From the NCBI RefSeq assembly GCF_018336975.1, contig NZ_CP025572.1, positions 1,395,810 through 1,459,809 of the forward strand: a stretch of DNA of 64,000 nucleotides, written 5' to 3'. The position numbers were made by a program, and so were the translations under genes. Each line of letters starts with the position of its first letter. Within the stretch, counting starts at the first letter, position 1. The stretch is from Marinomonas sp. CT5 (GTDB taxonomy: Bacteria > Pseudomonadota > Gammaproteobacteria > Pseudomonadales > Marinomonadaceae). The notes below the pieces were generated by a model. The model was not told the origin of the DNA and searched no databases. It saw only the letters and a program-made list of their open reading frames with translations. Shown here in pieces: positions 1-9,049 of this stretch.

Positions 1-1
1 C

Positions 2-535
2 CCGGAAGTGGCTAATTTAGTCGATGAAGTGGTATTGATGGGTGGCACAGCGATTGAGTACGGTAATGTGTCTCCTGTTGCTGAAGCCAACATCATGAAC
101 GACCCTCACGCGGCAGATAAAGTCTTCACCGCAGCATGGCAAGTGACCATGATTGGCCTAGATGTAACCCATCAGGTGCTTTTGGACAACACTGTGCTAG
201 AGCGTATTAAACAAGCCAATCCGACAGAAGGCACTTTCTTGTACGATTGCGCCCAGCATTACATCAACTTCTACAGCAGTCGCTTTGATATGGATGGTTG
301 TTACTTCCATGATGCATCGACTATTGCTTACATTTTGGATCCAAGCATTTTCGGTGTGGAACTGGGTGCGGTTCGTGTTACTTGTGACGGTATTGGTATT
401 GGGCAAACAATTTTTGCGCCACAAGGCATGACCTTCCCAGAGCCGCATTGGAACGATGTACCAATGACACAGGTATGTATGGAAGTAGACAGCGATCGTC
501 TTCTCGCACTATTTGAATCCGCTATGGTGTCTTAA
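2..535 (+). CDS. Nucleoside hydrolase (inosine-uridine preferring family), C-terminal part
   Basis: This is the 3' part of a gene that begins before the window; the frame is open from the first bases. Nucleoside hydrolases of this family split ribonucleosides into base and ribose for salvage. The visible part has the family pattern of an MGG strand, the segment NVSPVAEANIMNDPHAA, which matches the conserved active-site region, and a later HDASTIAYILDP segment that carries the usual active-site His-Asp. About 175 residues are present of a usual length of about 310. The gene is followed at once by a strong terminator. Substrate preference cannot be judged from the fragment. Confidence 0.85.
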   Translation, partial: PEVANLVDEVVLMGGTAIEYGNVSPVAEANIMNDPHAADKVFTAAWQVTMIGLDVTHQVLLDNTVLERIKQANPTEGTFLYDCAQHYINFYSSRFDMDGCYFHDASTIAYILDPSIFGVELGAVRVTCDGIGIGQTIFAPQGMTFPEPHWNDVPMTQVCMEVDSDRLLALFESAMVS

Positions 536-560
536 TATTATTAAGCGCTTAGTAAAACAA

Positions 561-589
561 AAAACGCAGGTATTTTACCTGCGTTTTTT
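561..589 (+). terminator. Rho-independent terminator of the nucleoside hydrolase gene
   Basis: The stem ACGCAGGTA / TACCTGCGT has a three-base loop and is followed by a run of T. It lies about 30 bases after the stop codon. An A run precedes the stem, so it could also act on the convergent amidohydrolase transcript. Confidence 0.85.
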
Positions 590-611
590 GTGTATTACTT
601 TTCTGTAGAAG

Positions 612-2429
612 TTACATTGGTGCTGTGTAAACTTCTCTACCACCAAGGTAGGTTTTTAGTACTTGGGTCTCACTGACTTGATCAGATGGAATATTCAAAA
701 GGTCTCTGTCAATGATGATCATGTCAGCGTATTTGCCAACCTCCAATGAACCCACTTTATCTTCCATGTTTAGTGAATAAGCCGCATTTATGGTGAAGGC
801 ACGAAGTACGGTCTGAATATCTAGGCCTGGGTCATCCCCAAGGCGACCTTGGTATTTTGGCTCCGTGGCATTTTCATTCATACGAGTTAACGCAACTTCC
901 ATGGCAAACCATTCGTTCAAAGCGTCAACAGGCCAGTCGCTGCCGTAGACGATTGTTGCGTTGGCTTGTTTAAACTTACCCGCGGTTTCCACATAATTAA
1001 AGCGCTCTTCGCCCATATAATTTTTTACTGTATCAATGGTGTCTTGTGCAGGTTTACCCCATTGGAACGAGATAACAGGCAAAGCGTTTAATTTAGTAAT
1101 GCGCGCATAATCTTCAGGCACCATCACTTCACAATGGGCTAGGGCTGGGCGTAGGGTCGAGTCAGGTCGATTTGCCTTTAAAGTTTCTAGCGAGTTTAGG
1201 GCTGTGTGCACCGCTCGGTCACCATCGGTGTGCATATGAACATTAAAGCCTGCATCAGAGAAAGCGATCATAGCGTTAGAGAGGGTTTCCTCACTGACAT
1301 AAAGCTCACCATCATTATCGCTGTCACTCCAAGCAGGGTTACTGCTGCTTCCTGTGTTATGAAGGTAAGGGGCCATCATTGCACCCGTTTGGGCTGGTGC
1401 CTGAATAACGCCGTCCATAAATACTTTTACCGTATTGACTTGAATGCCTGGTTGAGTTGCCGTGTTTTGCAAATTAAATGTATCTGCAAAGCCTTTTACT
1501 TCAGCGACGATGCCTTCAGGCTCTTCTAAGCGTTCTGGTCCAAAATTAGGCGCTAAATTAGCTCGTACATTTAATTGGCCTTGCTCTGCTAATTGACTAA
1601 ATGCAGAAATAGACGATTCACTGGCGGCCGCATCTAAAATAGTGGTGACGCCTTGTGCTGAAATCGCTTTGACAGCCATGTGCATATCGTTAAGGTTTTT
1701 TTGTTTTTCTTCCTCTTCTGGTAATGGTGGCACATGTGATGCTAGTGCCCACATGGCACTGTCTAAAAATATACCTGTTGGATTGCCTTTCGCATCTTTT
1801 TCAATGCTTCCACCTTCTGGTGAAGGTGTGGATTTATTAATGCCAGCTGCTTTTAGCGCAGCAGTATTGGTGACTAGAGAATGGAAGTCGCTACCAAACA
1901 CGTAGATAGGGCGATCAGTAGGAATTCTGTCTAGGATTTTTGCGGTTAAATCTGCTCCCTCAGGTGTCATAGCTTGACGGTACCAGCCACCCACTTTTAA
2001 CCAGCGCGATGGATCTTTTTCACTGCTTTCTTCTACACAAGTCGTGATTTTGGCTAACACTTGATCGACAGAAAGTGGTGCGTAATTAAGAGAGCAGGTG
2101 TTTAACTGTTCACCGCCAGCCATTGGGTGCATATGTGCATCCACTAAGCCGGGCATTAATGTCTTTCCATCCAAATCAACAATACTTGTGTTTGAGTCGA
2201 TTAATTTGTTTACCTCTTGTTTAGAACCTACGCCAATAATGGCTCCATTTTTAATGGCTAGGGCTTCAACAACGCGGTTTGTTTTATCTAATGTGTAAAT
2301 GGGGCCGCCCATAAAGACGGTATCTGCGCCTGTGGATGTGCTTGTGCCAATAGAGCTGCAACCTGCTGTAAGCAGTATGCCGCTTGTTAGTGCAAGTGAC
2401 GTTGCTAATCGCTTTAGAGCAAATGTCAT
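612..2429 (-). CDS. Lipoprotein amidohydrolase, YtcJ-like (Amidohydro_3)
   Basis: This is a 605-residue protein of the amidohydrolase superfamily. The N-terminus is a lipoprotein signal peptide with lipobox LTAGC near residue 24, so the mature protein is expected to be lipid-anchored in the envelope. Metal-binding motifs of the superfamily are visible: HMHP after the first strand (LVDAHMHP), HMHTDGD in the middle, and GSDWPVD near the C-terminus. The length fits YtcJ/AepA-type members, which hydrolyse amides or carbamates; the substrate is unknown. The start is supported by an AAAGGAAC ribosome site just upstream. The gene stands alone and converges on the nucleoside hydrolase gene. Confidence 0.85.
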   Translation of the reverse strand: MTFALKRLATSLALTSGILLTAGCSSIGTSTSTGADTVFMGGPIYTLDKTNRVVEALAIKNGAIIGVGSKQEVNKLIDSNTSIVDLDGKTLMPGLVDAHMHPMAGGEQLNTCSLNYAPLSVDQVLAKITTCVEESSEKDPSRWLKVGGWYRQAMTPEGADLTAKILDRIPTDRPIYVFGSDFHSLVTNTAALKAAGINKSTPSPEGGSIEKDAKGNPTGIFLDSAMWALASHVPPLPEEEEKQKNLNDMHMAVKAISAQGVTTILDAAASESSISAFSQLAEQGQLNVRANLAPNFGPERLEEPEGIVAEVKGFADTFNLQNTATQPGIQVNTVKVFMDGVIQAPAQTGAMMAPYLHNTGSSSNPAWSDSDNDGELYVSEETLSNAMIAFSDAGFNVHMHTDGDRAVHTALNSLETLKANRPDSTLRPALAHCEVMVPEDYARITKLNALPVISFQWGKPAQDTIDTVKNYMGEERFNYVETAGKFKQANATIVYGSDWPVDALNEWFAMEVALTRMNENATEPKYQGRLGDDPGLDIQTVLRAFTINAAYSLNMEDKVGSLEVGKYADMIIIDRDLLNIPSDQVSETQVLKTYLGGREVYTAPM

Positions 2430-2641
2430 TATTATGTTCCTTTTGTTTAATTATTAAGTCTTCCAGTGTAAGGAGTTTAAAAAACAAAGATAAATACCTC
2501 TAATAGGGTATTCAAAAGCTTATTATTAAGGGAGTGGCATAAACTATTTGAGACAAGTTTGGTTTAAGCAACTAGAATGGTGCAAATGGAAAGCAGGCCT
2601 CATGTCCTAGCTGGGTCTTTAAATTAATTACAGAGATAATA

Positions 2642-2911
2642 ATGAAAATTTTAGTAAGAAATCTTGCTCGTAATACCACGGAAGATGAATTAAGAAACTT
2701 GTTTGCCGTTCATGGTACTTTGCAGTCTTGTACTCTTGTATTGGACAAGGAAACAGGAGAATCGAAGGGCTTTGCTTTTGTTGAGATGCCAAAGGTGGGA
2801 GAGGCTAAATTAGCCATCAAAGCTCTAAATGGTTTGGATCTTGATGGCTCTAAAGTGCGAGTGAAAAAAGCGGAAGACACAGCCAAAAAAGCGGCAAGTG
2901 ATTCGGAATAA
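2642..2911 (+). CDS. Small RRM-type RNA-binding protein
   Basis: This is an 89-residue protein made almost entirely of one RNA recognition motif. RNP2 is seen as ILVRNL at residues 3-8 and RNP1 as KGFAFVEM near residue 42. A short lysine- and alanine-rich tail follows. Bacterial single-RRM proteins of this size are thought to act as RNA chaperones, often cold-inducible, though no cold-shock element was identified here. The gene is monocistronic, with about 210 bases upstream that are free of other genes. Confidence 0.9.
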   Translation: MKILVRNLARNTTEDELRNLFAVHGTLQSCTLVLDKETGESKGFAFVEMPKVGEAKLAIKALNGLDLDGSKVRVKKAEDTAKKAASDSE

Positions 2912-2969
2912 ATGGAATTGATCTAGGTGTTGAATTAGCAGCTATATTTCTAGCCTGTTTTGTGACGAG

Positions 2970-3296
2970 CTAGGAATGTGCGTCAGCAAACGCTTTTATA
3001 AATGCTCGGTCTTTACTTGAAATAGTGTGATAACTAAGCCTTATATAGTGTTTATTATGTTCGTTAAAGACGTCTAATTTGGGGTCACATAGTATTTTAA
3101 GGGTAGCGGTTTTTCCCTCATGTATGGCTTTTAATTCCAGCTTCACTATTTTTGATCCTTGCAAACCATCCGGTGCTTCTATTTCTATCATGTCGGTTGA
3201 AATATGAGTGCAATGTATTGGCATGGTCACGCCATTAGTAAGATACAAGGAGCCTGTCCAAAAACAGCGGACATAAGGTGAACTTGAAATAGACAC
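2970..3296 (-). CDS. Small PilZ-like domain protein (tentative)
   Basis: This is a 108-residue protein starting at GTG. The predicted pattern is mostly beta strands ending in a short helix (SSKDRAFIKAFADAHS). That order, and the ending of an RLSYH strand followed by a D-R-x-x-I-x-x-F helix, resembles PilZ domains, which bind cyclic di-GMP. The usual RxxxR and D/NxSxxG binding motifs are not clearly present, so ligand binding is doubtful. It might be a degenerate PilZ protein or an unrelated beta-barrel. No operon partner. Confidence 0.45.
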   Translation of the reverse strand: MSISSSPYVRCFWTGSLYLTNGVTMPIHCTHISTDMIEIEAPDGLQGSKIVKLELKAIHEGKTATLKILCDPKLDVFNEHNKHYIRLSYHTISSKDRAFIKAFADAHS

Positions 3297-3473
3297 AATG
3301 TTTATCCTATAGATGATGAAATAATTGAGTCATGATGACTTTATTAGGCGGTCATTATAGTGCAATAGAATAGAAGAGTGATAGCTTGAAAGGGTGAATA
3401 CAAGTCGAGATGCCGTTGATTTTTAATGTGCAGCATCTCGATTTGAATTGACAGTATAAAGGAAATGAATAAT

Positions 3474-4799
3474 TTAAGCTTGTTGTTTGATTGTATCTCC
3501 TAGCGCATTGATTAAGCTGTCGATCTCAGGCGCTTCTGTTGTAAAAGGTGGCGCCAATTGGATAGTGTCAGCGCCATAACGAACATAATAGCCTTTTTCC
3601 CACATGGCCATAGCAATTTGGAATGGGCGTTTTGCTGGTTCGCCGTCTACTGGAGCAATGCTAATCCCAGCCGCAAAACCATAATTTCGAATATCGGTAA
3701 TCATCGAACTGGCGTCTTTAAGTTGATGCACGCTGTTTTCCCATACTGAACTCATGCTGTTAACGCGCTCGATTAAACCTTGCTTCTTAATCTCCTCAAG
3801 AGAAGCCAATCCGGCGGCACAGGCAATAGGGTGTGCTGAGTAAGTATAGCCATGCGGTATTTCCAGCATGTAGTCTGGGCCACCATTATCCATGAAGGTG
3901 TCGTAAATCTCTTGTTTAAAAGCCACAGCGCCCATTGGGATGACACCATTAGTGACTTGTTTTGCCATGGTAATCACGTCTGGCGTGACCCCAAAGGCCT
4001 CTGAGCCTGTTTTAGCCCCCATGCGACCAAACGCGGTAATGACTTCATCAAAGATCAGCAAGATATTATGCTGATCACAAATCTCCCGTAAACGTTGTAA
4101 GTAACCTTTTGGTGGCACGATCACACCAGCCGAGCCAGACATCGGCTCGACAATAACGGCAGCAATGTTCGAAGCATCGTGCATCATGATTAGGTTAAGC
4201 AGATCATCTGCGCGTTCTTTGCCTTGCTCAGCCATACCTTTGGAAAATTCACTGCCCGGAACTTGGGTGTGAGGAAGGTGATAAGACTCTAAACCTTGTC
4301 CATAAAGCGTGCGGTTTGCTGGAATGCCGCCAACGCTGAAACCGGAAATCCCAGCACCATGATAGCCTTTAGCACGGCCAATAAACTTGGTTTTTGTGCC
4401 CATGCCTTTTTTACGCCAATAAGCGCGAGCGACTTTTAATGCCGTATCAACCGATTCTGAGCCGGAGCCTGTAAAGAAAATACGGTTTAACCCAGCTGGC
4501 ATAAACTCTGTAATTTGCTCTGCTAACAAGAAGGATTTTTCATGACCGAATTGAAAAGCAGGGGAGTAATCGAGGGTTTTGACTTGCTGTGCCACGGCTT
4601 CGTTAATAGCGGGAACGCTATGACCTAAGCCGCAAGTCCATAACCCAGAAAGTCCGTCAAAAACCTTTCTGCCATCGCTGTCGGTGTAATAATTTCCTGC
4701 TGCAGAGGTGATAATGCGAGGATCTTTTTTGAATTGGCGATTGCCCGTGTAGGCCATCCAATGTGCATCAAGTTGGGCTTGGGTTAAACGGTGACTCAT
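3474..4799 (-). CDS. Omega-amino acid--pyruvate transaminase, class III
   Basis: This is a 441-residue PLP-dependent class III aminotransferase of the beta-alanine/omega-amino acid:pyruvate group. Visible features are the phosphate-binding TGSGSESVDTALKVAR segment, the FDEVITAFGR segment with the cofactor aspartate, and AKQVTNGVIPMG with the Schiff-base lysine. The N-terminal HWMAYTGNRQFKKDPR segment is typical of this subgroup. The likely role is catabolism of beta-alanine, taurine-like or polyamine-derived amines to aldehydes with pyruvate as acceptor. An AGAGGG ribosome site precedes the ATG. It is monocistronic. Confidence 0.88.
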   Translation of the reverse strand: MSHRLTQAQLDAHWMAYTGNRQFKKDPRIITSAAGNYYTDSDGRKVFDGLSGLWTCGLGHSVPAINEAVAQQVKTLDYSPAFQFGHEKSFLLAEQITEFMPAGLNRIFFTGSGSESVDTALKVARAYWRKKGMGTKTKFIGRAKGYHGAGISGFSVGGIPANRTLYGQGLESYHLPHTQVPGSEFSKGMAEQGKERADDLLNLIMMHDASNIAAVIVEPMSGSAGVIVPPKGYLQRLREICDQHNILLIFDEVITAFGRMGAKTGSEAFGVTPDVITMAKQVTNGVIPMGAVAFKQEIYDTFMDNGGPDYMLEIPHGYTYSAHPIACAAGLASLEEIKKQGLIERVNSMSSVWENSVHQLKDASSMITDIRNYGFAAGISIAPVDGEPAKRPFQIAMAMWEKGYYVRYGADTIQLAPPFTTEAPEIDSLINALGDTIKQQA

Positions 4800-5367
4800 G
4801 GCATTTTCCCTCTATAAAGTTAAGTCTTAATAGAGTAAGAGTGCCGAGTAAATAATGTTTAGTAAATGTGATGTTATTTAATCTTACTTAATCTTTTAGT
4901 TAACTTATTTTTCTGGATCTAGCATATGTGTTTAGATTTTTCGTGAAAATTTGCTGTGTGCCATTTTTACTATTTATTAAATATTATCGTGTGTATTTAA
5001 TATTGATTTTTTGTTTTTTGGCTCTTCTTGTAAATAACCCTATCAATTCCTCATTACAATAAGTTGTGGTCTTTCTTTGTAAGAGGCCACAACACTCCTC
5101 AAAAAACTGAAAAGCTGCTTGCGGATGCTATAGATCAGTTTTGATAAATTTTATTGTAGCTTGTCGCTAATAAGGATCAGGATGAAGCCTAAATTCATTT
5201 TTTACTTTATGAAGTAGCAATAATGCTTTTTAGCCGCTTCTTTCCTCTTTCTATATAAGGCTCGTGGACAGGGTTTTGATATCTGGTTTTTCAATTCGTT
5301 AAGTGCCTTTTTCTTCTTTTTTGGGGCTTTCAAATTAAAAGTTCCATTTAGTATTTGGAGAAGATTA
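4800..5367. other. AT-rich intergenic region upstream of the autoinducer synthase gene
   Basis: This stretch of 568 bases separates the transaminase gene from the autoinducer synthase gene. No convincing coding region, tRNA or small RNA was seen. It must hold the promoters of the two divergent genes. The synthase start has a GGAG ribosome site 8 bases upstream of its ATG. Confidence 0.6.
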
Positions 5368-6594
5368 ATGACGATCAATACCAATAAATACCCAAGTTAT
5401 CTAGCAGAAAAAGTTAATAAGCACGTAAAGCGTTATTCTCAAGAATGGGGAGGGCGTCATATTATGCATGGTCTTAATCCAGAAAAATCATCGATTAAGA
5501 TGATTAGTAATGATTATTTAGCTTTAGCTAATAACCCAGAAATAGTTGCAGCGCAGCACGATGTATTGAATAGTTTAGAAAACCTTGTGCTTATGTCTTC
5601 TATTTTTATGCATGGCGATAATCCGCAGCTCAATTTTGAAAGTCGTATGGCAGATTACATGGAGGCAGAAGAATCCGTTCTTTGTCAATCTGGGTATAAC
5701 GCCAATGTCGGTTTGATACAGGCTATTGTTGAAGGGACTGATGCTCCTATTTACATTGATATGATGGCGCATATGTCTCTTTGGGATGGCTCTCATTTTA
5801 GTAAAGCCTCCGTCCATCAATTTCGACACAATAATGTTGATCACCTCATATCCTTGATTGACCGTCATGGGCCCGGTTTGGTGATGGTGGATTCTGTATA
5901 CAGTACCAATGGCAGCGTATGTCCTTTAAAAGAGTTAGTGGAGAAAGCCTATAAAAAAGACTGCATATTGCTAGTGGATGAATCTCACTCATTGGGAACA
6001 CATGGCCCGAATGGACGAGGAATGGTGGTAGATTATGGTTTACAAGATAAGGTGATGTTTAGAACAGCAAGCTTGGCTAAGGCCTTTGCTGGGCGTGCTG
6101 GTATTATCACTTGTCCTGAGGGGTTTTCTGAATACTTTAAATTCACAGCTAAACCATCTATTTTTAGCTCTGCTTTGTTGCCTTATGAAATTGCAGGTTT
6201 GAATAAAACGCTGGATTTAATTATTGATGCGGACGATAGACGTGAGCGACTTCATTATAATGCCAATTTTTTGAGGCAAGCTCTGAGTGATTTAGGTTAC
6301 AAAACGGATGATTCACAATCGCAAATTATAGCGCTTGAATCAGGAACGGAGCGACAGACTATGGTATTAAAAGATGCACTAGAATCAAAAGGGGTATTTG
6401 GTTCGGTATTTTGTGCCCCTGCAACGGCTAAGAAGCGTGCATTAGTGCGTTTTTCTGTTAATTCCAGTTTAACTGATAGTGAGTTAAACCTTATTGTGGA
6501 TGCATGTAAAAGTATTCGAGAAGCAGTAGGGTTAAGTCAGTGGCGTTCAACTAGAAAACAATCTGCTATACCTCTCTCGCTTTCTATCGATTGA
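5368..6594 (+). CDS. cqsA: CqsA/LqsA-like alpha-hydroxyketone autoinducer synthase
   Basis: This is a 408-residue PLP enzyme of the alpha-oxoamine synthase family. In Vibrio CqsA and Legionella LqsA the enzyme joins an acyl-CoA and an amino-acid-derived substrate to make CAI-1 or LAI-1 type signals. The sequence follows CqsA closely through SNDYLALANNPEI, YIDMMAHMSLWDG, LVDESHSLGTHGPNGRG, the PLP-lysine segment TASLAKAFAGRAG, IFSSALLPYE, and GVFGSVFCAPAT. The length is the family's usual one. It converges on a sensor kinase/response regulator pair, which fits a complete signalling unit. The exact acyl chain of the signal cannot be predicted. The alternative of a biosynthetic KBL/BioF enzyme is much less likely given the AHMSLW and FGSVFC segments. 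Confidence 0.9.
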   Translation: MTINTNKYPSYLAEKVNKHVKRYSQEWGGRHIMHGLNPEKSSIKMISNDYLALANNPEIVAAQHDVLNSLENLVLMSSIFMHGDNPQLNFESRMADYMEAEESVLCQSGYNANVGLIQAIVEGTDAPIYIDMMAHMSLWDGSHFSKASVHQFRHNNVDHLISLIDRHGPGLVMVDSVYSTNGSVCPLKELVEKAYKKDCILLVDESHSLGTHGPNGRGMVVDYGLQDKVMFRTASLAKAFAGRAGIITCPEGFSEYFKFTAKPSIFSSALLPYEIAGLNKTLDLIIDADDRRERLHYNANFLRQALSDLGYKTDDSQSQIIALESGTERQTMVLKDALESKGVFGSVFCAPATAKKRALVRFSVNSSLTDSELNLIVDACKSIREAVGLSQWRSTRKQSAIPLSLSID

Positions 6595-6636
6595 TAGTGG
6601 GCAAAGATAAAGGTTTGGTCTTAATTTAACTTTTAT

Positions 6637-6676
6637 CTTCAGGGCTTTGTATTACAGGCCCTGAAGAACTTTTTTA
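6637..6676 (+). terminator. Terminator between convergent synthase and response regulator genes
   Basis: The stem CTTCAGGGC pairs with GCCCTGAAG and is followed by AACTTTTTT. It lies between the two convergent genes and overlaps the last codons of the response regulator gene on the opposite strand. Confidence 0.75.
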
Positions 6677-7717
6677 GGTTAAAGAGCCAGCTGAAGTATC
6701 ATTCTGTAAATACTGTAGGAAAGAAAAAATTCGAGTAGTGTTTGTTAAGGTAGGGTTTATATCTACTTCACTGATAAAAGAAGCAATATAGGATTCTCGA
6801 CCATCAATTCTGATGCTTGAGTGTAAGTATTTTTCCCAGTTTGTTTGCATATCTGGATGATAAAAACCATCTGCGCTTGAGAAGAGAGGTACTTTAGTTT
6901 GATTTTGTAAAGCGTCCAGTAATGCTTCTGGTGCATTAACATCCGTTGCAACGTCCCTATGTGCTCTTAAATCATCTTGATTTAGTATCAGTAGCCTATG
7001 GGATTTACCTTGCTCGTCTACCATTAAAAAATCTAATGATGCCGCTTTTGATTCTATGTTTAGATGATATTCTACGATATTTTCTTGCTCAATAATGGCA
7101 AAAAAATATGCCACTATTTCGGGATCATCAATCAAAGGACAGCTCACTTTTAGGCTTTCTCTGATGACTCGAGTCATATCATGAAAATACTCTTGCTGAT
7201 AACGATGGATTAATTGATTTACTTGTGTAAAAACATTTTGAGTACTTTTTTTCAAATAATAATCTATTACCTTATTATTTAAGGCTTCAATAGCTATCTG
7301 TTCATCCGCTACGCCAGTGAGAAGGATTTTTTTTACATAAGGGTTATCAATAGCTTTACACACGTCTAAACCGTTGTAGTCATGACTAGGCATTGCATAG
7401 TCAGTCACAAGAATGGAAGGCTCGGAAAAACGTTTGCCATCATGGGTTTTGTTTAGAATAGATTCTACATTGAGTTTATAGTGGTAAGAAACATGGTTAT
7501 CAGCCCAAGAGTCATCTTTTTCAACCAAAGGTTGATATTGAGTCCTACCATTTATGTAGTTGATAGCAGCTTTAGGATCAATAAAAGGTTTGTAAGCCAC
7601 ATTGGCTTCAAGTGCTAAAGGGATACTATTCAAAAAAGCTTGGTGATCGTCTAGAAAAACCACTGTAGTTGGATGGTAATAGGCATCAATCATTTTTTTA
7701 TCAGAGTTAAGCATCAT
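6674..7717 (-). CDS. Response regulator of the autoinducer system, LqsR-like, no DNA-binding domain
   Basis: This is a 347-residue protein with an N-terminal receiver domain. The acidic pair is VVFLDDHQ near residue 22, the phospho-acceptor is in ILVTDYAMPS near residue 107, the conserved Thr is in KKILLTG and the Lys in YYLKKST. About 45 extra residues lie between the second strand region and the phospho-acceptor, which is unusual for receivers. The remaining roughly 170 residues show no helix-turn-helix, GGDEF, EAL or HD motif. Length and layout match Legionella LqsR, whose output domain is also not a classic DNA-binding domain. Its ATG follows the kinase stop codon directly, so the two are co-transcribed. 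Confidence 0.8.
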   Translation of the reverse strand: MMLNSDKKMIDAYYHPTTVVFLDDHQAFLNSIPLALEANVAYKPFIDPKAAINYINGRTQYQPLVEKDDSWADNHVSYHYKLNVESILNKTHDGKRFSEPSILVTDYAMPSHDYNGLDVCKAIDNPYVKKILLTGVADEQIAIEALNNKVIDYYLKKSTQNVFTQVNQLIHRYQQEYFHDMTRVIRESLKVSCPLIDDPEIVAYFFAIIEQENIVEYHLNIESKAASLDFLMVDEQGKSHRLLILNQDDLRAHRDVATDVNAPEALLDALQNQTKVPLFSSADGFYHPDMQTNWEKYLHSSIRIDGRESYIASFISEVDINPTLTNTTRIFSFLQYLQNDTSAGSLT

Positions 7718-9049
7718 TTAAATTCCATCTTTTTTGAGTTGCTTAGGAAAGCTCAACACAAATTCTGTGTATTTTCCAAGCTCAGAGTAACACTTAATTT
7801 GGGCATTAAAACTTATTAATACTCTTTTGCAAAAAGCTAAACCAATTCCAGTACCTGAACCTCTGCTCTGGTTACTGGAAGAATAAAAATTTTCAAAAAT
7901 CAAAAATCTATCCTGTAAGGGGATTCCTTTACCATTATCTTTGAAGAATACGTGGTTTGCTTTGGCGTCCTTACTTAGAGTAATTTCAATAGTAGCTCCC
8001 TTGGCATCTTTCGTAAATGCTAAGGCATTTTTTATTAAATTGAAAACAACATGCATCATCAGTATATCTGATCCGAAAAACTCAAAGTCCTTGGTTAGGT
8101 TCATTTTGATAGTTCTTCGCTCTCGGTCTGAGTCGTATGGATATCGATGAATCGCTTCTTTGATTACATCTGCCATCCAGATTCGCTTGAATTGCTCTGT
8201 ATCAACTTTGGATTTTGATAAGTTCATCAAAAATATATCGATCACAGTGTTAGAGTGTATGGTTTCTTTTTCAATTTGTTCTACCGAGTGTGCTAGAACT
8301 TTAAAAATATCTGGTCTGATTTGATCCGTTACCAAATTGTGTGACTTAGCCAATTCATAGGCATGTATTAGTTTAGGTAAGTTTGTATTTAATCCATAAA
8401 CATTGTTTTGTATAGTCATTAAAGGGGTTCTTAGCTCATGGCAAATTTCTGCTCCTACCGAAGCTAATACCTTGAGCTTTTCTTGTTTAAGTCGAATCGA
8501 TTTATAGTTAAAAATGCTTCCAGCACTCACTAGAAACAGGTAGATAGGTAATTGTATGAGGTAGTTACTTAACTCTATTTTATTTATTGTTAATGTATAA
8601 ACTAATAAGGCAAATAATGACCCTATAAAAAACATAGTTATTGTTAATATCCAATTATAAGTAATCAATATTAGTAAACTTAAACCCGCCATCGTTGACA
8701 TTGCCCAAACAATATTTCCTTTATTCATCAATAACATATAGATGAAGAAAAAAGGAAGTGAATAGGTCATAGTAATGAACCAGTAAAGGTGACTATAAGG
8801 GCGTAGTGCCGCAGGCCAAACAGGAATAAAAGCAATTCCTAAAAAAAGAAGACTACCTAAAAGTCGTAGAGAGAAGTTCTCATAGGGTTGTGGAAAAACA
8901 TAAGTCCATAGGTAATAGTACAAAGGGAAACCAATTGCGCCAACGAGGCCGATATAAAAAGCATAGGGAAAAGAATATTCAGCACTTTCTGAAAATGATC
9001 GCCTGATAAAGCTATAGATGGCATGGAATTGCATCTTAATGTATCGCAC
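7718..9049 (-). CDS. cqsS: CqsS/LqsS-like membrane sensor histidine kinase
   Basis: This is a sensor kinase with about six N-terminal membrane segments. The first ones carry GFPLYYYLWTYVFPQPYEN, which closely matches the CqsS sensor region (GFPxYYxxWxYxFPQxYEN). Next come the H-box (GAEICHELRTPL), N-box (NLIKNALAF), G1 (DNGKGIP) and G2 (GTGIGLAF). Vibrio CqsS carries a fused receiver at its C-terminus; this one ends after the ATPase domain and the receiver is in the next gene, as in Legionella LqsS/LqsR. A TTG lies further upstream at 9070, but an AGGAGG site lies between it and a GTG at 9049, spaced 6 bases from that GTG, so the GTG is the preferred start (443 residues). Confidence 0.88.
   Translation of the reverse strand: MRYIKMQFHAIYSFIRRSFSESAEYSFPYAFYIGLVGAIGFPLYYYLWTYVFPQPYENFSLRLLGSLLFLGIAFIPVWPAALRPYSHLYWFITMTYSLPFFFIYMLLMNKGNIVWAMSTMAGLSLLILITYNWILTITMFFIGSLFALLVYTLTINKIELSNYLIQLPIYLFLVSAGSIFNYKSIRLKQEKLKVLASVGAEICHELRTPLMTIQNNVYGLNTNLPKLIHAYELAKSHNLVTDQIRPDIFKVLAHSVEQIEKETIHSNTVIDIFLMNLSKSKVDTEQFKRIWMADVIKEAIHRYPYDSDRERRTIKMNLTKDFEFFGSDILMMHVVFNLIKNALAFTKDAKGATIEITLSKDAKANHVFFKDNGKGIPLQDRFLIFENFYSSSNQSRGSGTGIGLAFCKRVLISFNAQIKCYSELGKYTEFVLSFPKQLKKDGI

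Noticed and set aside
5202..5384. A 60-residue minus-strand open frame upstream of the autoinducer synthase
   Set aside because: Lysine-rich low-complexity sequence from AT-rich DNA, no ribosome site, and it overlaps the synthase start.
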